DNA of 64,000 nucleotides from Bacillota bacterium. GTDB lineage: Bacteria > Bacillota > Dethiobacteria > DTU022. Shown here in pieces: positions 8,028 through 16,205 of this stretch. A program made the position numbers and the translations under genes. Numbering within the stretch: the stretch's first letter is position 1; every line of letters begins with the position of its first letter. The notes below the pieces were generated by a model. That model was given only the letters and a program-made list of their open reading frames with translations, had not been told where the DNA came from and ran no database searches. The stretch is from contig JAWSUE010000003.1 of the NCBI GenBank assembly GCA_033549065.1, positions 124,001 to 188,000 of the forward strand, written 5' to 3'.

Positions 8028-8438
8028 ATGGTTATGAAAAAATTAAGTAATACAAAACCTTCGATTGATAAATGGCTTAGTGAAGCAAAAGCAGAACCTG
8101 TTGCTTCGAAGATAGGGATGTTTTTAATTCATAATGGTGTTGTACGTCAAACACCTAAAGCAAAGGTTCGCCAGGGGCTTGATAATGGTTCAGTGGTAAA
8201 GGGAATGGAATTTAGCTTTGATGCAGAAAAGGTTGAAGAGATTATTACAGATACCTATAAACTAAATGGCGTTTTTTATGTTAAGGTGTGGCTCAATGAA
8301 GGCCAGCTTAAGGTAGGAGATGACATTATGTATGCCCTTATCGGTGGCGATATCAGACCTAATGTAGTCGCAGCTCTTCAGTTCCTTGTTGAAAAAATTA
8401 AAACTGAATGTGTTACGGAAATCGAACTGAGAGCATAG
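8028..8438 (+). CDS. MoaE-like protein (molybdopterin synthase large-subunit fold), divergent
   Basis: 136 residues. The middle and end (IGMFLIHNGVVRQ, then VKVWLNEGQLKVGDDIMYALIGG, then AALQFLVEKIKTE) follow the MoaE fold, the catalytic half of molybdopterin synthase. True MoaE ends with a W-K-K/E segment supplying active-site lysines. Here the tail is C-V-T-E-I-E-L, so ordinary catalysis is doubtful. It starts 7 bases after fabI without a strong Shine-Dalgarno; ATG 8028 or 8034 are both possible. No moaD or other Moco gene is adjacent. It may be a MoaE-family protein with another role. Confidence 0.55.
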   Translation: MVMKKLSNTKPSIDKWLSEAKAEPVASKIGMFLIHNGVVRQTPKAKVRQGLDNGSVVKGMEFSFDAEKVEEIITDTYKLNGVFYVKVWLNEGQLKVGDDIMYALIGGDIRPNVVAALQFLVEKIKTECVTEIELRA

Positions 8439-8493
8439 TTGCTGATGTTCAGACAGAAAATGTTTAATGTTTATGGGAGAGAAGGTCGTTAAA

Positions 8494-9261
8494 ATGGCAA
8501 CTGAAAACTGGCAGAGCTTCAGGGTAAAAAACAGGCGTGATCAAAAGCTGGCCGCTATGCTCAGAAAAAGCAATACTCCGGATAGCACATTGATTATTGT
8601 CTGCCATGGTTTTACCGGTTCGAAAGAAGGCCAGGGCCAGGCAGTTGAGATAGGTGAACAACTCTATAATCGAGGTTACAGCACCCTTTTGTTCGATTTT
8701 GCCGGCAGCGGCGAAAGCGAAGGTGTAAACAAGGAACGCACTTTAAGCAACCAGGTTGAGGATCTTGAAGCAATAGTCACATGGGCTAAACAGGAAGATT
8801 TTAATCGGATCATACTTAGCGGCAGAAGCTTCGGCGGCAGCACCGTTTTGAGCTACTCTGCTCTCGATAAAGATATTACCGCAGTTTGCACCTGGGCAGC
8901 AGTGGCACGGCTGGAACGACTCTTTCTCCCACTTATCGGAGGAAAACTGGAAGGACCGGCAGATGAAGTGATTAAACTGGAAAGTGAGGAAGGCTGTCTG
9001 GAATTGAAACGCAGATTTTTCCTGGATCTCAGAAACCACGATATGCTTAAATACGCCGCTGAAGTTGCCCCACGCAGCTTTCTATTAGTGCACGGTACAA
9101 ATGATGAATCGGTGCCACCGAAGGATGCAGAACTAATTTATGATGCTGCCGCAGAACCTAAAAAACTGGTATGGATCGAAGGGGCAGATCATCGCTTTTC
9201 CGGATATAAAGAACAGGTTTGGAAAACTTTCTTCAGTTGGCTCGATAACCTTCCCGCTTAA
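8494..9261 (+). CDS. Alpha/beta hydrolase (serine aminopeptidase/esterase-like)
   Basis: A 255-residue cytoplasmic alpha/beta hydrolase. It shows the oxyanion region V-C-H-G-F-T-G-S-K-E-G, the nucleophile elbow G-R-S-F-G-G, an acidic residue in HGTNDESVPP and the final His in GADHRFSG, so the Ser-Asp-His triad is complete. The closest families are the prolyl-oligopeptidase-like and S33/BAAT-type esterases. The substrate is not predictable. ATG 8494 is chosen because GGGAGAGAAGG lies 8 bases upstream; ATGs at 8467 and 8473 precede that site. Confidence 0.8.
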   Translation: MATENWQSFRVKNRRDQKLAAMLRKSNTPDSTLIIVCHGFTGSKEGQGQAVEIGEQLYNRGYSTLLFDFAGSGESEGVNKERTLSNQVEDLEAIVTWAKQEDFNRIILSGRSFGGSTVLSYSALDKDITAVCTWAAVARLERLFLPLIGGKLEGPADEVIKLESEEGCLELKRRFFLDLRNHDMLKYAAEVAPRSFLLVHGTNDESVPPKDAELIYDAAAEPKKLVWIEGADHRFSGYKEQVWKTFFSWLDNLPA

Positions 9262-9310
9262 ATCAGGTATAATTATTTTAAGTCTTGTTCAATATTGGAG
9301 GAGAAATATT

Positions 9311-9871
9311 ATGAGAACACTATTTATTATCCTGATGGTTTTGGCAGCCATTGTGATAGTCACTGTGGCGCTGCTGAATACCGAAGCTGTTACCATTAAC
9401 TATCTCCTGGGCCAGATTACATTAACCCTTTCAATGCTGATCATCGGATCCGCTCTGGCTGGTGTCCTGGTTATGATTTTCTTTATGGTTTACCGCAGCA
9501 TTCAAAACTATATCAAAGCTGAAGGAGCACGCAGTCTGAAGCGTGAACTTCAAACCCGGGTAAAAACCTTGGAAAGTGAAAAAAGAACAATGGAAGATGA
9601 GCTGAACAAGCTGCATAAAGAGCGTGAGCTTGCAGCAGAGAAATCCCGAGTTGAACTGGAAACAGCGAAGAAAAAACTTGAAGAAGAGCTAACCCGCCAG
9701 CAAAAAGAGCGTGAAGATGCTGAAGCCAAGGAAAAAGCAGAGCTTGAATTGGAGAAAAGTAAGCTTGAAGAAGAGCTAAAAAAACAGCAGGATAATCAAC
9801 AACAATCTGAAACAGTACAGACAGATGATACACCGAAGAAAAAAGGCTTCTTCGACTTTCTGAAAAAATAG
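9311..9871 (+). CDS. LapA/DUF1049 membrane protein with long coiled coil
   Basis: A 186-residue protein. Two N-terminal TM helices (about residues 3-22 and 38-61) separated by N-T-E-A-V-T-I-N-Y form the LapA (DUF1049) unit, as in LapA/YciS proteins. They are followed by a highly charged coiled coil of about 110 residues with imperfect repeats (KKLEEELTRQQKERE / SKLEEELKKQQ) and a K-K-G-F-F-D-F-L-K-K tail that may sit on the membrane. ATG 9311 follows GGAGGAGAAAT. A role in envelope organisation is inferred from the family only. Confidence 0.75.
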   Translation: MRTLFIILMVLAAIVIVTVALLNTEAVTINYLLGQITLTLSMLIIGSALAGVLVMIFFMVYRSIQNYIKAEGARSLKRELQTRVKTLESEKRTMEDELNKLHKERELAAEKSRVELETAKKKLEEELTRQQKEREDAEAKEKAELELEKSKLEEELKKQQDNQQQSETVQTDDTPKKKGFFDFLKK

Positions 9872-9926
9872 CACTCCCCCATCTTTTGTTTATATCTAGT
9901 ACAAAACTAGTAGTGCCCTTTTTTTG
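9871..9926 (+). terminator. Probable rho-independent terminator after the LapA-type gene
   Basis: GCACT (9871-9875) can pair with AGTGC (9912-9916), and CTAGT (9896-9900) with ACTAG (9906-9910). A run of seven T residues follows at 9919-9925. The outer stem has a long internal loop, so strength is uncertain. Confidence 0.4.
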
Positions 9927-9978
9927 TATATAAACTAAATTATCATTCCTTTATGTTCGAGAGGAGTATCTAAATATT

Positions 9979-10554
9979 ATGGACAAAGAAAAAGAAAAGA
10001 TCATCGAAAAAGCCGGGGAATTATGTAATGAGTATAGGGATAAAGGGTTTCACTGCTCTGAATCAACTATCAGGGCAGTAGCTGATGTCCTTGATATCAA
10101 GCTGCCCGAAGATCTGCTGCGTGTATCCAGTGTTTTCCGTGGAGGAGGAGGCGGATACGGTGAACGGTGTGGAGCTGTCGAAGCCGGCCTGATGCTCATT
10201 TCATACCTTTACGGCCGTACGGATCCTGAACAGGATGTTTCCGATTACAGCTATCTTGCCCGTTTACTTCATGATCGTTATAAAGAGGAATTAGGTAGTT
10301 ATTACTGCCGAGTATTACTTCCTTTTGCCTATTATCTCAGCGGTGAAGAACAACATTGCGGGTATGTTTATAGAAACGGAGCAAAAATTGTTGCCAGGTT
10401 ACTGCTTGAAGCAGATGAATTGATCGCTAATATGCCTGAAGAAGAGAAGGCCGGATATGGTGAAGAAGATGAAAAGGAAAAGGAAACAAAGGTAAATGAA
10501 AAACTTAAAGACGATGAACAAAAATATTCAGATCACAAAATAAAGAATGGCTAA
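9979..10554 (+). CDS. C_GCAxxG_C_C family protein
   Basis: A 191-residue protein of the C_GCAxxG_C_C family. Seen are the first Cys in GFHCSES, the eponymous glycine-rich block with G-E-R-C-G-A-V-E-A-G, a third Cys in Y-Y-C-R and the last in E-Q-H-C-G-Y. The conserved Cys set suggests metal or redox binding; the function is unknown. A charged low-complexity tail of about 45 residues (E/K rich) is added at the C-terminus. It starts at ATG 9979 behind GAGAGGAG. The gene stands alone between a probable terminator and the TetR promoter. Confidence 0.75.
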   Translation: MDKEKEKIIEKAGELCNEYRDKGFHCSESTIRAVADVLDIKLPEDLLRVSSVFRGGGGGYGERCGAVEAGLMLISYLYGRTDPEQDVSDYSYLARLLHDRYKEELGSYYCRVLLPFAYYLSGEEQHCGYVYRNGAKIVARLLLEADELIANMPEEEKAGYGEEDEKEKETKVNEKLKDDEQKYSDHKIKNG

Positions 10555-10593
10555 AATAATCGTTAAACTCACCTGAGGAAATAAGAAGAATGT

Positions 10594-10618
10594 TGTCAAC
10601 AACCCCGTCCCCCTGACA
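10594..10618 (+). repeat. Degenerate REP-like sequence
   Basis: TGTCA...CCCCGTCCCCCTGACA resembles the reverse orientation of the REP family at 35259-35352, 36211-36238, 52778-52943 and 60248-60985. It has five-base inverted ends and the C-C-G-T-C-C-C-C core, but the A-G-A-A part is changed. It lies just upstream of the TetR promoter. Confidence 0.5.
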
Positions 10619-10643
10619 TTATGAAAAAATTTTATAAAACCTC

Positions 10644-10686
10644 TTGACAGGTTTTATATTATGCTTTATTATATAACTTAAGTTAT
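10644..10686 (+). promoter_or_regulatory. Strong promoter with palindromic operator for the TetR-flavoprotein operon
   Basis: TTGACA (10644-10649), 17 bases, TATTAT (10667-10672) is followed at once by the perfect palindrome ATAACTTAAGTTAT (10673-10686). A regulator bound there would cover the transcription start. The ATAAC-N4-GTTAT pattern recurs twice in the promoter at 30263-30304. The adjacent TetR-family protein is the likely binder (inference). Confidence 0.7.
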
Positions 10687-10715
10687 CTAACATCTGTTAT
10701 ATTGGAGTGATTCAT

Positions 10716-11294
10716 TTGCCACCGAAAACAAGATTCTCACGGGAAGAGATCATCAACGCTGCTTTTGAAATTGCCATAAAGGAGGGATTCAATAAGATTA
10801 CAGCCCGCAGCGTCGCCGAACGTCTCAACTCTTCTGTTGCACCTATCTATGTAAATTTTAAAACAATAGATGATTTAAATGCTGCTGTAGTAGAAAAAGT
10901 TTTAACTATTCCCGAAAAGCTGATAGCAGAGCAAAATGGGGCAAGCCTATTTGAAAAAGTAGGCAAGGCCAGCATTGTTTTCGCCCGCAAGTACCCGGTA
11001 CTGTTCCGGGAACTGGTTATGAAACCAAATCCTTACATGCCGGCTTACGAAACAGTTCAGGAGGCCATGGTAGAAGCTCTGGGTGAAGATGAAGATATGC
11101 GTGACCTGTCTCTTGAGGAAAGGAGAAAGCTATTTCTAAAGATGCAGATTTTCCAAACCGGTCTCTCTGTCATGATTGCCAACGGTAATATGCCTTCATG
11201 GCTTGATCAAAAAAGCGCAGAAGATCTGCTGATGGAAACAGGAGAAGAACTCCTGAATATTATTAAAATTAACCGAAAGGAGAATGAACAATGA
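10716..11294 (+). CDS. TetR/AcrR-family transcriptional regulator
   Basis: A 192-residue TetR-family repressor. The N-terminal helix-turn-helix reads FSREEIINAAFEIAIKEG, then ITARSVAERLNSSVAPIYVNF. The C-terminal ligand domain is unremarkable. TTG 10716 is preferred because GGAG at 10704-10707 sits 8 bases upstream; a GTG at 10707 overlaps that site. Its last four bases overlap the start of the flavoprotein gene, so the two are co-transcribed. The palindrome at 10673-10686 suggests autoregulation, presumably relieved by a lipid- or carotenoid-like ligand of the flavoprotein pathway (speculative). Confidence 0.85.
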   Translation: MPPKTRFSREEIINAAFEIAIKEGFNKITARSVAERLNSSVAPIYVNFKTIDDLNAAVVEKVLTIPEKLIAEQNGASLFEKVGKASIVFARKYPVLFRELVMKPNPYMPAYETVQEAMVEALGEDEDMRDLSLEERRKLFLKMQIFQTGLSVMIANGNMPSWLDQKSAEDLLMETGEELLNIIKINRKENEQ

Positions 11295-12781
11295 AAAAGA
11301 TAGTTATTATTGGGGGAGGAGTTGCCGGATTGAGTGCCGGTATATTCGCCCAGAAAAACGGTTTTGAAAGCATCATTCTGGAGAAAAATCCTGTACTTGG
11401 CGGGGAATGTACCGGTTGGGACCGCCTGGGTTATCATATAGACGGCTGCATACACTGGCTGGTCGGTACTGAAGAAGGTACCGGACTGAATGAATTATGG
11501 AAAACAGTCGGCGCACTGGATGGAGTCGAAATATATAACCCCGAAACTTTTCTAAGCTTCGAATTCGAAGGTGAAACTGTTCATCTATACCGGGACCTGG
11601 AACGTCTTAAATCAAGTTGGCTGCAAATTTCACCTGATGACAAAGAAACAATTGAAGATTTTTATAAAACTATAAAAAGGCTGCATTCATTTGAGGTTCC
11701 GACTAAAAAGCCGATGGACCTGATGAACCCGCTTGAAAAAATTCGCCTGATGCTCTCGATGAAAGAAGCAGGAGCAGTTATCCAAAAGTATGGTCGGGTG
11801 AGCTTGAAAGAATATGCCCATAGGTTCAAACATCCTGCATTGAGAGAAACCCTGGCCAACTTTGTTCCTGAAAATTACAGTGTCTTTTCTATATTTTTCG
11901 CTCTGGCCAATTTTACCAGGGGGCAGGCTTCTGTACCCCGGGGCGGTTCAAAAGCATTTGCTTTGCGTATGGTTGAAAGATACAAGAACTTGGGTGGTGT
12001 GATCAAATCACCCAGAGAAGCAGTTGAACTTGAAATAGACAACAAGCAGGTTAAACATGTGATCTGCAGTAACGGTGAATCATTCGAAGCAGATTATGTC
12101 GTCGCAGCTTGTGATGCGAAAGTGCTTTTTGAACGTCTGTTAAAGAACAAATACAACGATCCGGCATATGAAAATCGTTTCAATAATCCAGAAGACTATC
12201 CACTTGCATCGCAGGTTCTTGTCGCTTTAGGCTATGAAGGACTTGTGGAAGATTTGCCTAGAACTCTCTCTTTCCAGGTTGATCCATTCAATATTGGAAC
12301 TGATACAGTTAAACGTCTGCAGATGACCAACTTCGGTTATGAACCCGACTTTTCACCAAAAGGTCATAGCATTTTAACTTTTGCCATTAATCAATACCAT
12401 GATGATTATGAGTTCTGGAACAAGCTCAAGAAAGACAACGGAACTTACCGAACGGAAAAAGAACGGATTGGAAAAGATGTACTCAAAGCAACCGAACAAA
12501 GATTCCCGGAAATGAAGGGAAAGCTTAAGGTTATAGATGTAGCCACGCCAAAAACCTACGAACGTTACTGCAATGCTTACCGCGGGGCATTTATGGGCTT
12601 TATGCCGACTGTACGCGGAAAAATGATGGAACATCCGGGATATATAAAAGGGCTTGATAATATATTCCTCAGCGGACAGTGGCTGCAACCTCCGGGAGGA
12701 CTTCCCAATGCTGTGATTACCGGAAAAGATACAATTATGCGTATCTGCAAAAAGGAAAAACAACAGTTTATCAATTCCTGA
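11291..12781 (+). CDS. FAD-dependent oxidoreductase, phytoene desaturase/CrtI-like
   Basis: A 496-residue flavoprotein of the CrtI/carotenoid isomerase-like amine-oxidase superfamily. It has N-terminal dinucleotide motif V-I-I-G-G-G-V-A-G-L-S-A-G, then E-K-N-P-V-L-G-G-E-C-T-G-W. Near the C-terminus the second FAD motif follows as F-L-S-G-Q-W-L-Q-P-P-G-G-L-P-N-A. Many Clostridial homologues are called phytoene dehydrogenase although no carotenoids are made, so the substrate is open. No crtB/crtM gene is nearby. It is translationally coupled (ATGA) to the TetR gene. The sequence around 11317-11340 is copied at 7034. Confidence 0.8.
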   Translation: MKKIVIIGGGVAGLSAGIFAQKNGFESIILEKNPVLGGECTGWDRLGYHIDGCIHWLVGTEEGTGLNELWKTVGALDGVEIYNPETFLSFEFEGETVHLYRDLERLKSSWLQISPDDKETIEDFYKTIKRLHSFEVPTKKPMDLMNPLEKIRLMLSMKEAGAVIQKYGRVSLKEYAHRFKHPALRETLANFVPENYSVFSIFFALANFTRGQASVPRGGSKAFALRMVERYKNLGGVIKSPREAVELEIDNKQVKHVICSNGESFEADYVVAACDAKVLFERLLKNKYNDPAYENRFNNPEDYPLASQVLVALGYEGLVEDLPRTLSFQVDPFNIGTDTVKRLQMTNFGYEPDFSPKGHSILTFAINQYHDDYEFWNKLKKDNGTYRTEKERIGKDVLKATEQRFPEMKGKLKVIDVATPKTYERYCNAYRGAFMGFMPTVRGKMMEHPGYIKGLDNIFLSGQWLQPPGGLPNAVITGKDTIMRICKKEKQQFINS

Positions 12782-12838
12782 AGGAAAAATTTATTTTAAC
12801 TATTTCCTTCAGCTTAATAAAAAACAGGAGTGTTTATT

Positions 12839-12910
12839 ATGTTAAAGATTTTCAGGTTATTAGTATTATGCACAATATTAGCTTTATTGATTTCCGGATT
12901 TGCTATATAA
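12839..12910 (+). CDS. Possible 23-residue membrane peptide
   Basis: A short frame encodes an almost wholly hydrophobic peptide with a Lys and Arg at the front (M-L-K-I-F-R-L-L-V-L...), ending G-F-A-I. AACAGGAG lies at the right distance before the ATG, the main reason to list it. It follows the flavoprotein gene by 57 bases and precedes an inverted repeat. It could be a small membrane peptide or chance. No family is recognised. Confidence 0.4.
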   Translation: MLKIFRLLVLCTILALLISGFAI

Positions 12911-12925
12911 ATATTAATCCAATGC

Positions 12926-12979
12926 AGGGAGACAGAATTATTGATAGAGCTCAGCTTGGTTCAATCACCCTGTCTCCCT
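12926..12979 (+). terminator. Inverted repeat, possible terminator of the TetR-flavoprotein operon
   Basis: AGGGAGACAG (12926-12935) and CTGTCTCCCT (12970-12979) are perfect ten-base arms around a 34-base loop. The following T-C-C-C-C-T-T-T is only a weak T-run. It could terminate transcription or stabilise the mRNA end. Confidence 0.45.
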
Positions 12980-13051
12980 TCCCCTTTAATTGACCGTTAT
13001 AGACTAATATTGTTATAATTTTAGTTAACCCAAGTGAGGGAGGTTTTGAAA

Positions 13052-13714
13052 TTGGAACTTCTGGAAGGAATGAAAACACGCCGAAGTATTCGTGCCTTTA
13101 AACCGGATCCTGTTCCAGGGGAGGTTGTTGCAAAAATAGTTGAAACTGCCGGAAACTGTTCATCGTACCTGAGCACCCAACCATGGGAGATAACCGTTGT
13201 CAGCGGCAATAAAAAAGATGAAATTGTTAACAAACTATACAGACTGGCTGAAGCACATAATCCAATTAACCCCGACATACCTTTGCCAACCAGCTGGCCG
13301 CCTGAATTAAAGGAACGGAGTATGGAACACGGAGCCCGAAGGTTGAACACTCTTGGAATAGAAAGAGACGACAGGGAAGGCAGAGAAGAACTTAGACTTC
13401 AGAACTTTCAGTTTTACGGAGCGCCGTGCGCTGCTTTCCTCCTTATGGACGATTCACTTGGTGAATGGTCCCTTTTTGATATGGGATTATTTACCCAGAA
13501 TTTCGTTCTCGCTGCTCACGGTTATGGTCTCGGATGTTGTATCCAGGCTTCGGTAACTGAATATGCAAAAGAAATAAAAAGGTATCTTGGCATCAATGAA
13601 AAGATGAAAATGGTAGTCTGCATATCTTTCGGATATCCGGATCCAGAAGGGAAGTTGAACCTTTACAGAAGCCTGAAGAAAAAGCCTGAAGACTTTTTCC
13701 AATGGTTTGAATAA
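13052..13714 (+). CDS. Nitroreductase-family FMN protein
   Basis: About 220 residues, nitroreductase fold. It opens M-K-T-R-R-S-I-R-A-F-K-P, the FMN-phosphate-binding arginine motif, followed by S-T-Q-P-W-E-I-T-V-V-S-G. The C-terminal GYGLGCCIQ and V-V-C-I-S-F-G-Y-P-D-P-E segments are typical of the family. Members reduce nitro-aromatics, quinones or flavins with NAD(P)H, and the true substrate is unknown. TTG at 13052 fits best with AGGGAGG at 13037-13043. GTG 13034 and TTG 13046 are in frame but lie within or too near that site. Confidence 0.85.
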   Translation: MELLEGMKTRRSIRAFKPDPVPGEVVAKIVETAGNCSSYLSTQPWEITVVSGNKKDEIVNKLYRLAEAHNPINPDIPLPTSWPPELKERSMEHGARRLNTLGIERDDREGREELRLQNFQFYGAPCAAFLLMDDSLGEWSLFDMGLFTQNFVLAAHGYGLGCCIQASVTEYAKEIKRYLGINEKMKMVVCISFGYPDPEGKLNLYRSLKKKPEDFFQWFE

Positions 13715-13734
13715 AGAATAAATCTTATTCCACC

Positions 13735-13766
13735 GTAAAAGGAGGCCGGGATGGCCTCCTTTTATG
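13735..13766. terminator. Bidirectional rho-independent terminator
   Basis: AAAAGGAGGCC and GGCCTCCTTTT flank a short loop of five bases or fewer. The stem is GC-rich, with A-run on one side and T-run on the other, so it can serve the nitroreductase on + and the convergent mttB on -. Confidence 0.85.
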
Positions 13767-13792
13767 TTTCACCATAAGAGATACAGCTAATT

Positions 13793-15259
13793 TTAGGCAA
13801 ATTCCTTTTCTGCATCGGTAATTATATCTTTAAATGTTTGCGCTGCACCAGCGGGCAGGGGTTCCGGCTGATGTGTTGCCAGGACCTCTTTGGCAAATTC
13901 ATTACAGCGGGTGTGCATGTCTTTTCCGCCGGAATCTTTCCAGATTCCCCGTGTATTGCGGTCAATCAATTTACTCTGTGATTGGTGCATCTTAAAGTTA
14001 TCATAGGTATGCTGATGAGTTACAAATTCACCACCGATGCCTACTTCCCTGATTATATCCACAGCCAGGGTTTCATCATTTACCGGCACCCCGTCGAGCA
14101 TCCGTTTGATCATTCGCACAAATTCATTATCGGCAACCAAAAGGCCTAAATCCATGGTCATTCCAAGCTCTACCATACCAAGACCGTAAATCATGTTGGC
14201 ACCTGCCAACGCTGCGGTCATGAGTGTCAGAGTCCTTTCCTGACCGGCCTGAAGATCGCCCAGCTTACTGTCTGTCTATGATCCGGCCAGGAAGCTGGGT
14301 ATCCGGTATTTCTTTGCCATGGCAGCTACACAGGCTCCTATCATGGCCATTTCCGGACAACCTACCGTAGCAGTGCCCCGGCGCATTTCCATCATGGTGG
14401 TTGAACTGCCATAGATATTCGGGGTTCCCTTTTTGGTCAACTGGCTGAGACATATTCCGGCCAGAACCTCTGCATTATGGGTTACCAGGGTGCCGGCCAA
14501 GGTTACAGGGCTCGTCCCGCCAGCCAAAGCCATAGACAGAACATTGACCGGTATTTCATTTCTGGCATATGAAATTATCGTTTCGCAGGTTTCCCGGGCA
14601 AGGGATAAAGGACTCTGCGGACATACATCTGCAGAGATAATCGGCCTTTGCCTCAGTTTATCCTTCCCGCCAACTACTGCTGAAGCCATATCGATGATCA
14701 ACTCGGCCAGCCGGAAGTTGAAAGGTGCCGTACTACAGTGTTTTGAGGTGTTGGAAATCATGGCTTCGAAATTATGCAGTGGGAAAACGCTCTGTTTGAC
14801 ATCACGGGGCACTACCGGGCAGTCAAGGATATCATACTGGTCAAGATAGTCAACCAGTTTAGATATATCCTCAGTATCTTTCTTGGTCGACTCTCTTATG
14901 CTTCCGTCTTCAAGATCGGCAACCTGAACCCCGCAGCTGAAGTTGCAAAACCCGACACGTTTTCCGCCCATCACAAAATCATGCTCAGGGTTACGAGCGG
15001 CCATTATAAAACTTGGTGGCGCGGAACGGATGCAATCTTCGACAACATAAGCTGGAAAATATACTGTGCTTGTTGCTTGATCTACGGTACACCCACCGCT
15101 GTAATAAATTTCCAAAGCTTCATCACTGTAAACTTTTATTCCGGTAAATTTCAGAACTTCCAGTGTGGCATCATGGATACGATCAATCGCCGCATCGGAA
15201 AGGCAGCTGATGCCAAAGCCTTCATACATACTTTCACCCGCAGCTTTACTGCGTCTCAC
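13793..15259 (-). CDS. mttB: Trimethylamine methyltransferase MttB with in-frame UAG (pyrrolysine)
   Basis: One reading frame of 488 residues if the amber codon at 14276-14278 is read as an amino acid. Codon 328 is TAG, flanked by FLAGS and TDSKLGDLQAGQE, and the frame continues without shift to a TAA at 13793-13795. Methanosarcina MttB is of similar size with pyrrolysine near residue 334, so this is very likely pyrrolysine rather than decay. The enzyme moves a methyl group from trimethylamine to a corrinoid protein (MttC). No mttC, mtbA or pyl gene lies in this window. The GTG start at 15259 follows AAGGAGG. If UAG is not suppressed, a 327-residue fragment results. Confidence 0.88.
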
Positions 15260-15349
15260 TGTATATAACCTCCTTAAACTGTCTTATAAAACAGCAATCT
15301 TTATTTTTGCCAGAGCAATAATACCACAGTTATGAAATGCCGGTCAAAA

Positions 15350-16158
15350 TTATCTGGGTCTTTTATTTTTATTTTTGACAAAATCTCGGGCGTTTTTTAT
15401 GCCCCCGAAACCGGAAAACATTTCATCGATCTTTGCCTTTTCAATCTGCTTCGAATCGAGCCCGTCATAGCGGGCTTCCTTTTTCAATTTAAGGTAATTT
15501 TCGAGACGTTTTGCAGTAATTTCCCCGTTCTCAACTGCTTTTTTTACCGCGCAGCCGGGTTCTACCGTATGTGAACAGTCATTGAACCGACACCCGGCTG
15601 AGAGCCCTTCAATATCTGCAAACGTCTTCCCAATATCTGCAGTCTCTACTCCCAGTTCTCGCTTTCCCGGAGTATCAATGACAGCACCGCCGGACGGAAT
15701 AAAAAAAAGTTCTCTTCGTGATGTGGTGTGTTTGCCTTTTCCATCTTTCCTGATTTCTAACATTCAAGGCGGCGCAGGTTAAAATCACTATTCAATGCCA
15801 TGCAGATGAAAATAAAGTCTATATTGACTGCCACAACCTGGGTATCCTGAGCAGTTCCCGCTGCTTTCCGTTCAAAGATGCTCTTTCTGTTCAGGATGTG
15901 GTGGATTATGGCATTTCCAGTGCTGCTGTTATCGTGGTCAACCATGACAAAGTCACCTGTTACCGGATAATCTGCACTTCCTGCAGCATTGAATTTGATC
16001 CTTCCACTTACTTCCGCAAAAATTTCTCCTGAAGTTGTCGCCACCTTGTATAATCCCTGGTAGTGGGTAATCACCCTCCCCGGGAATAACTGGTCATAGG
16101 AGGAAGCTTCCTGGATAGCTCTTTCAGAAAATCCAAGTTCAATCAATTTATTGTTCAT
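15350..16158 (-). pseudogene. rsgA: rsgA (ribosome small-subunit GTPase) broken by internal deletion
   Basis: The 5' part (16158-15757) encodes the OB-fold N-terminus of RsgA/YjeQ and stops shortly after N-F-N-L-R-R-L-E. The 3' part (from about 15763 to 15350) resumes in another frame at the R-K-D-G-K-G-K-H-T-T stretch, then V-I-D-T-P-G (G3) and the C-terminal zinc finger C-R-F-N-D-C-S-H...C. In intact RsgA about 90 residues containing G4 (NKxD), G5 and the P-loop (GxxGxGKS) lie between. They are gone, so no GTPase activity is possible. RsgA normally matures 30S subunits and is dispensable in many bacteria. A sequencing or assembly collapse is an alternative. Confidence 0.8.
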
Positions 16159-16205
16159 TAAGTTACATCCTTCATATTCAGTTATCTTTTACTATTTTGT
16201 GAAGT

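Noticed and set aside
14222-14278. Frameshift or nonsense mutation splitting mttB into two genes
   Set aside because: The frame is continuous through a single TAG at the pyrrolysine position, and flanking residues are conserved, so decay is less likely than recoding.
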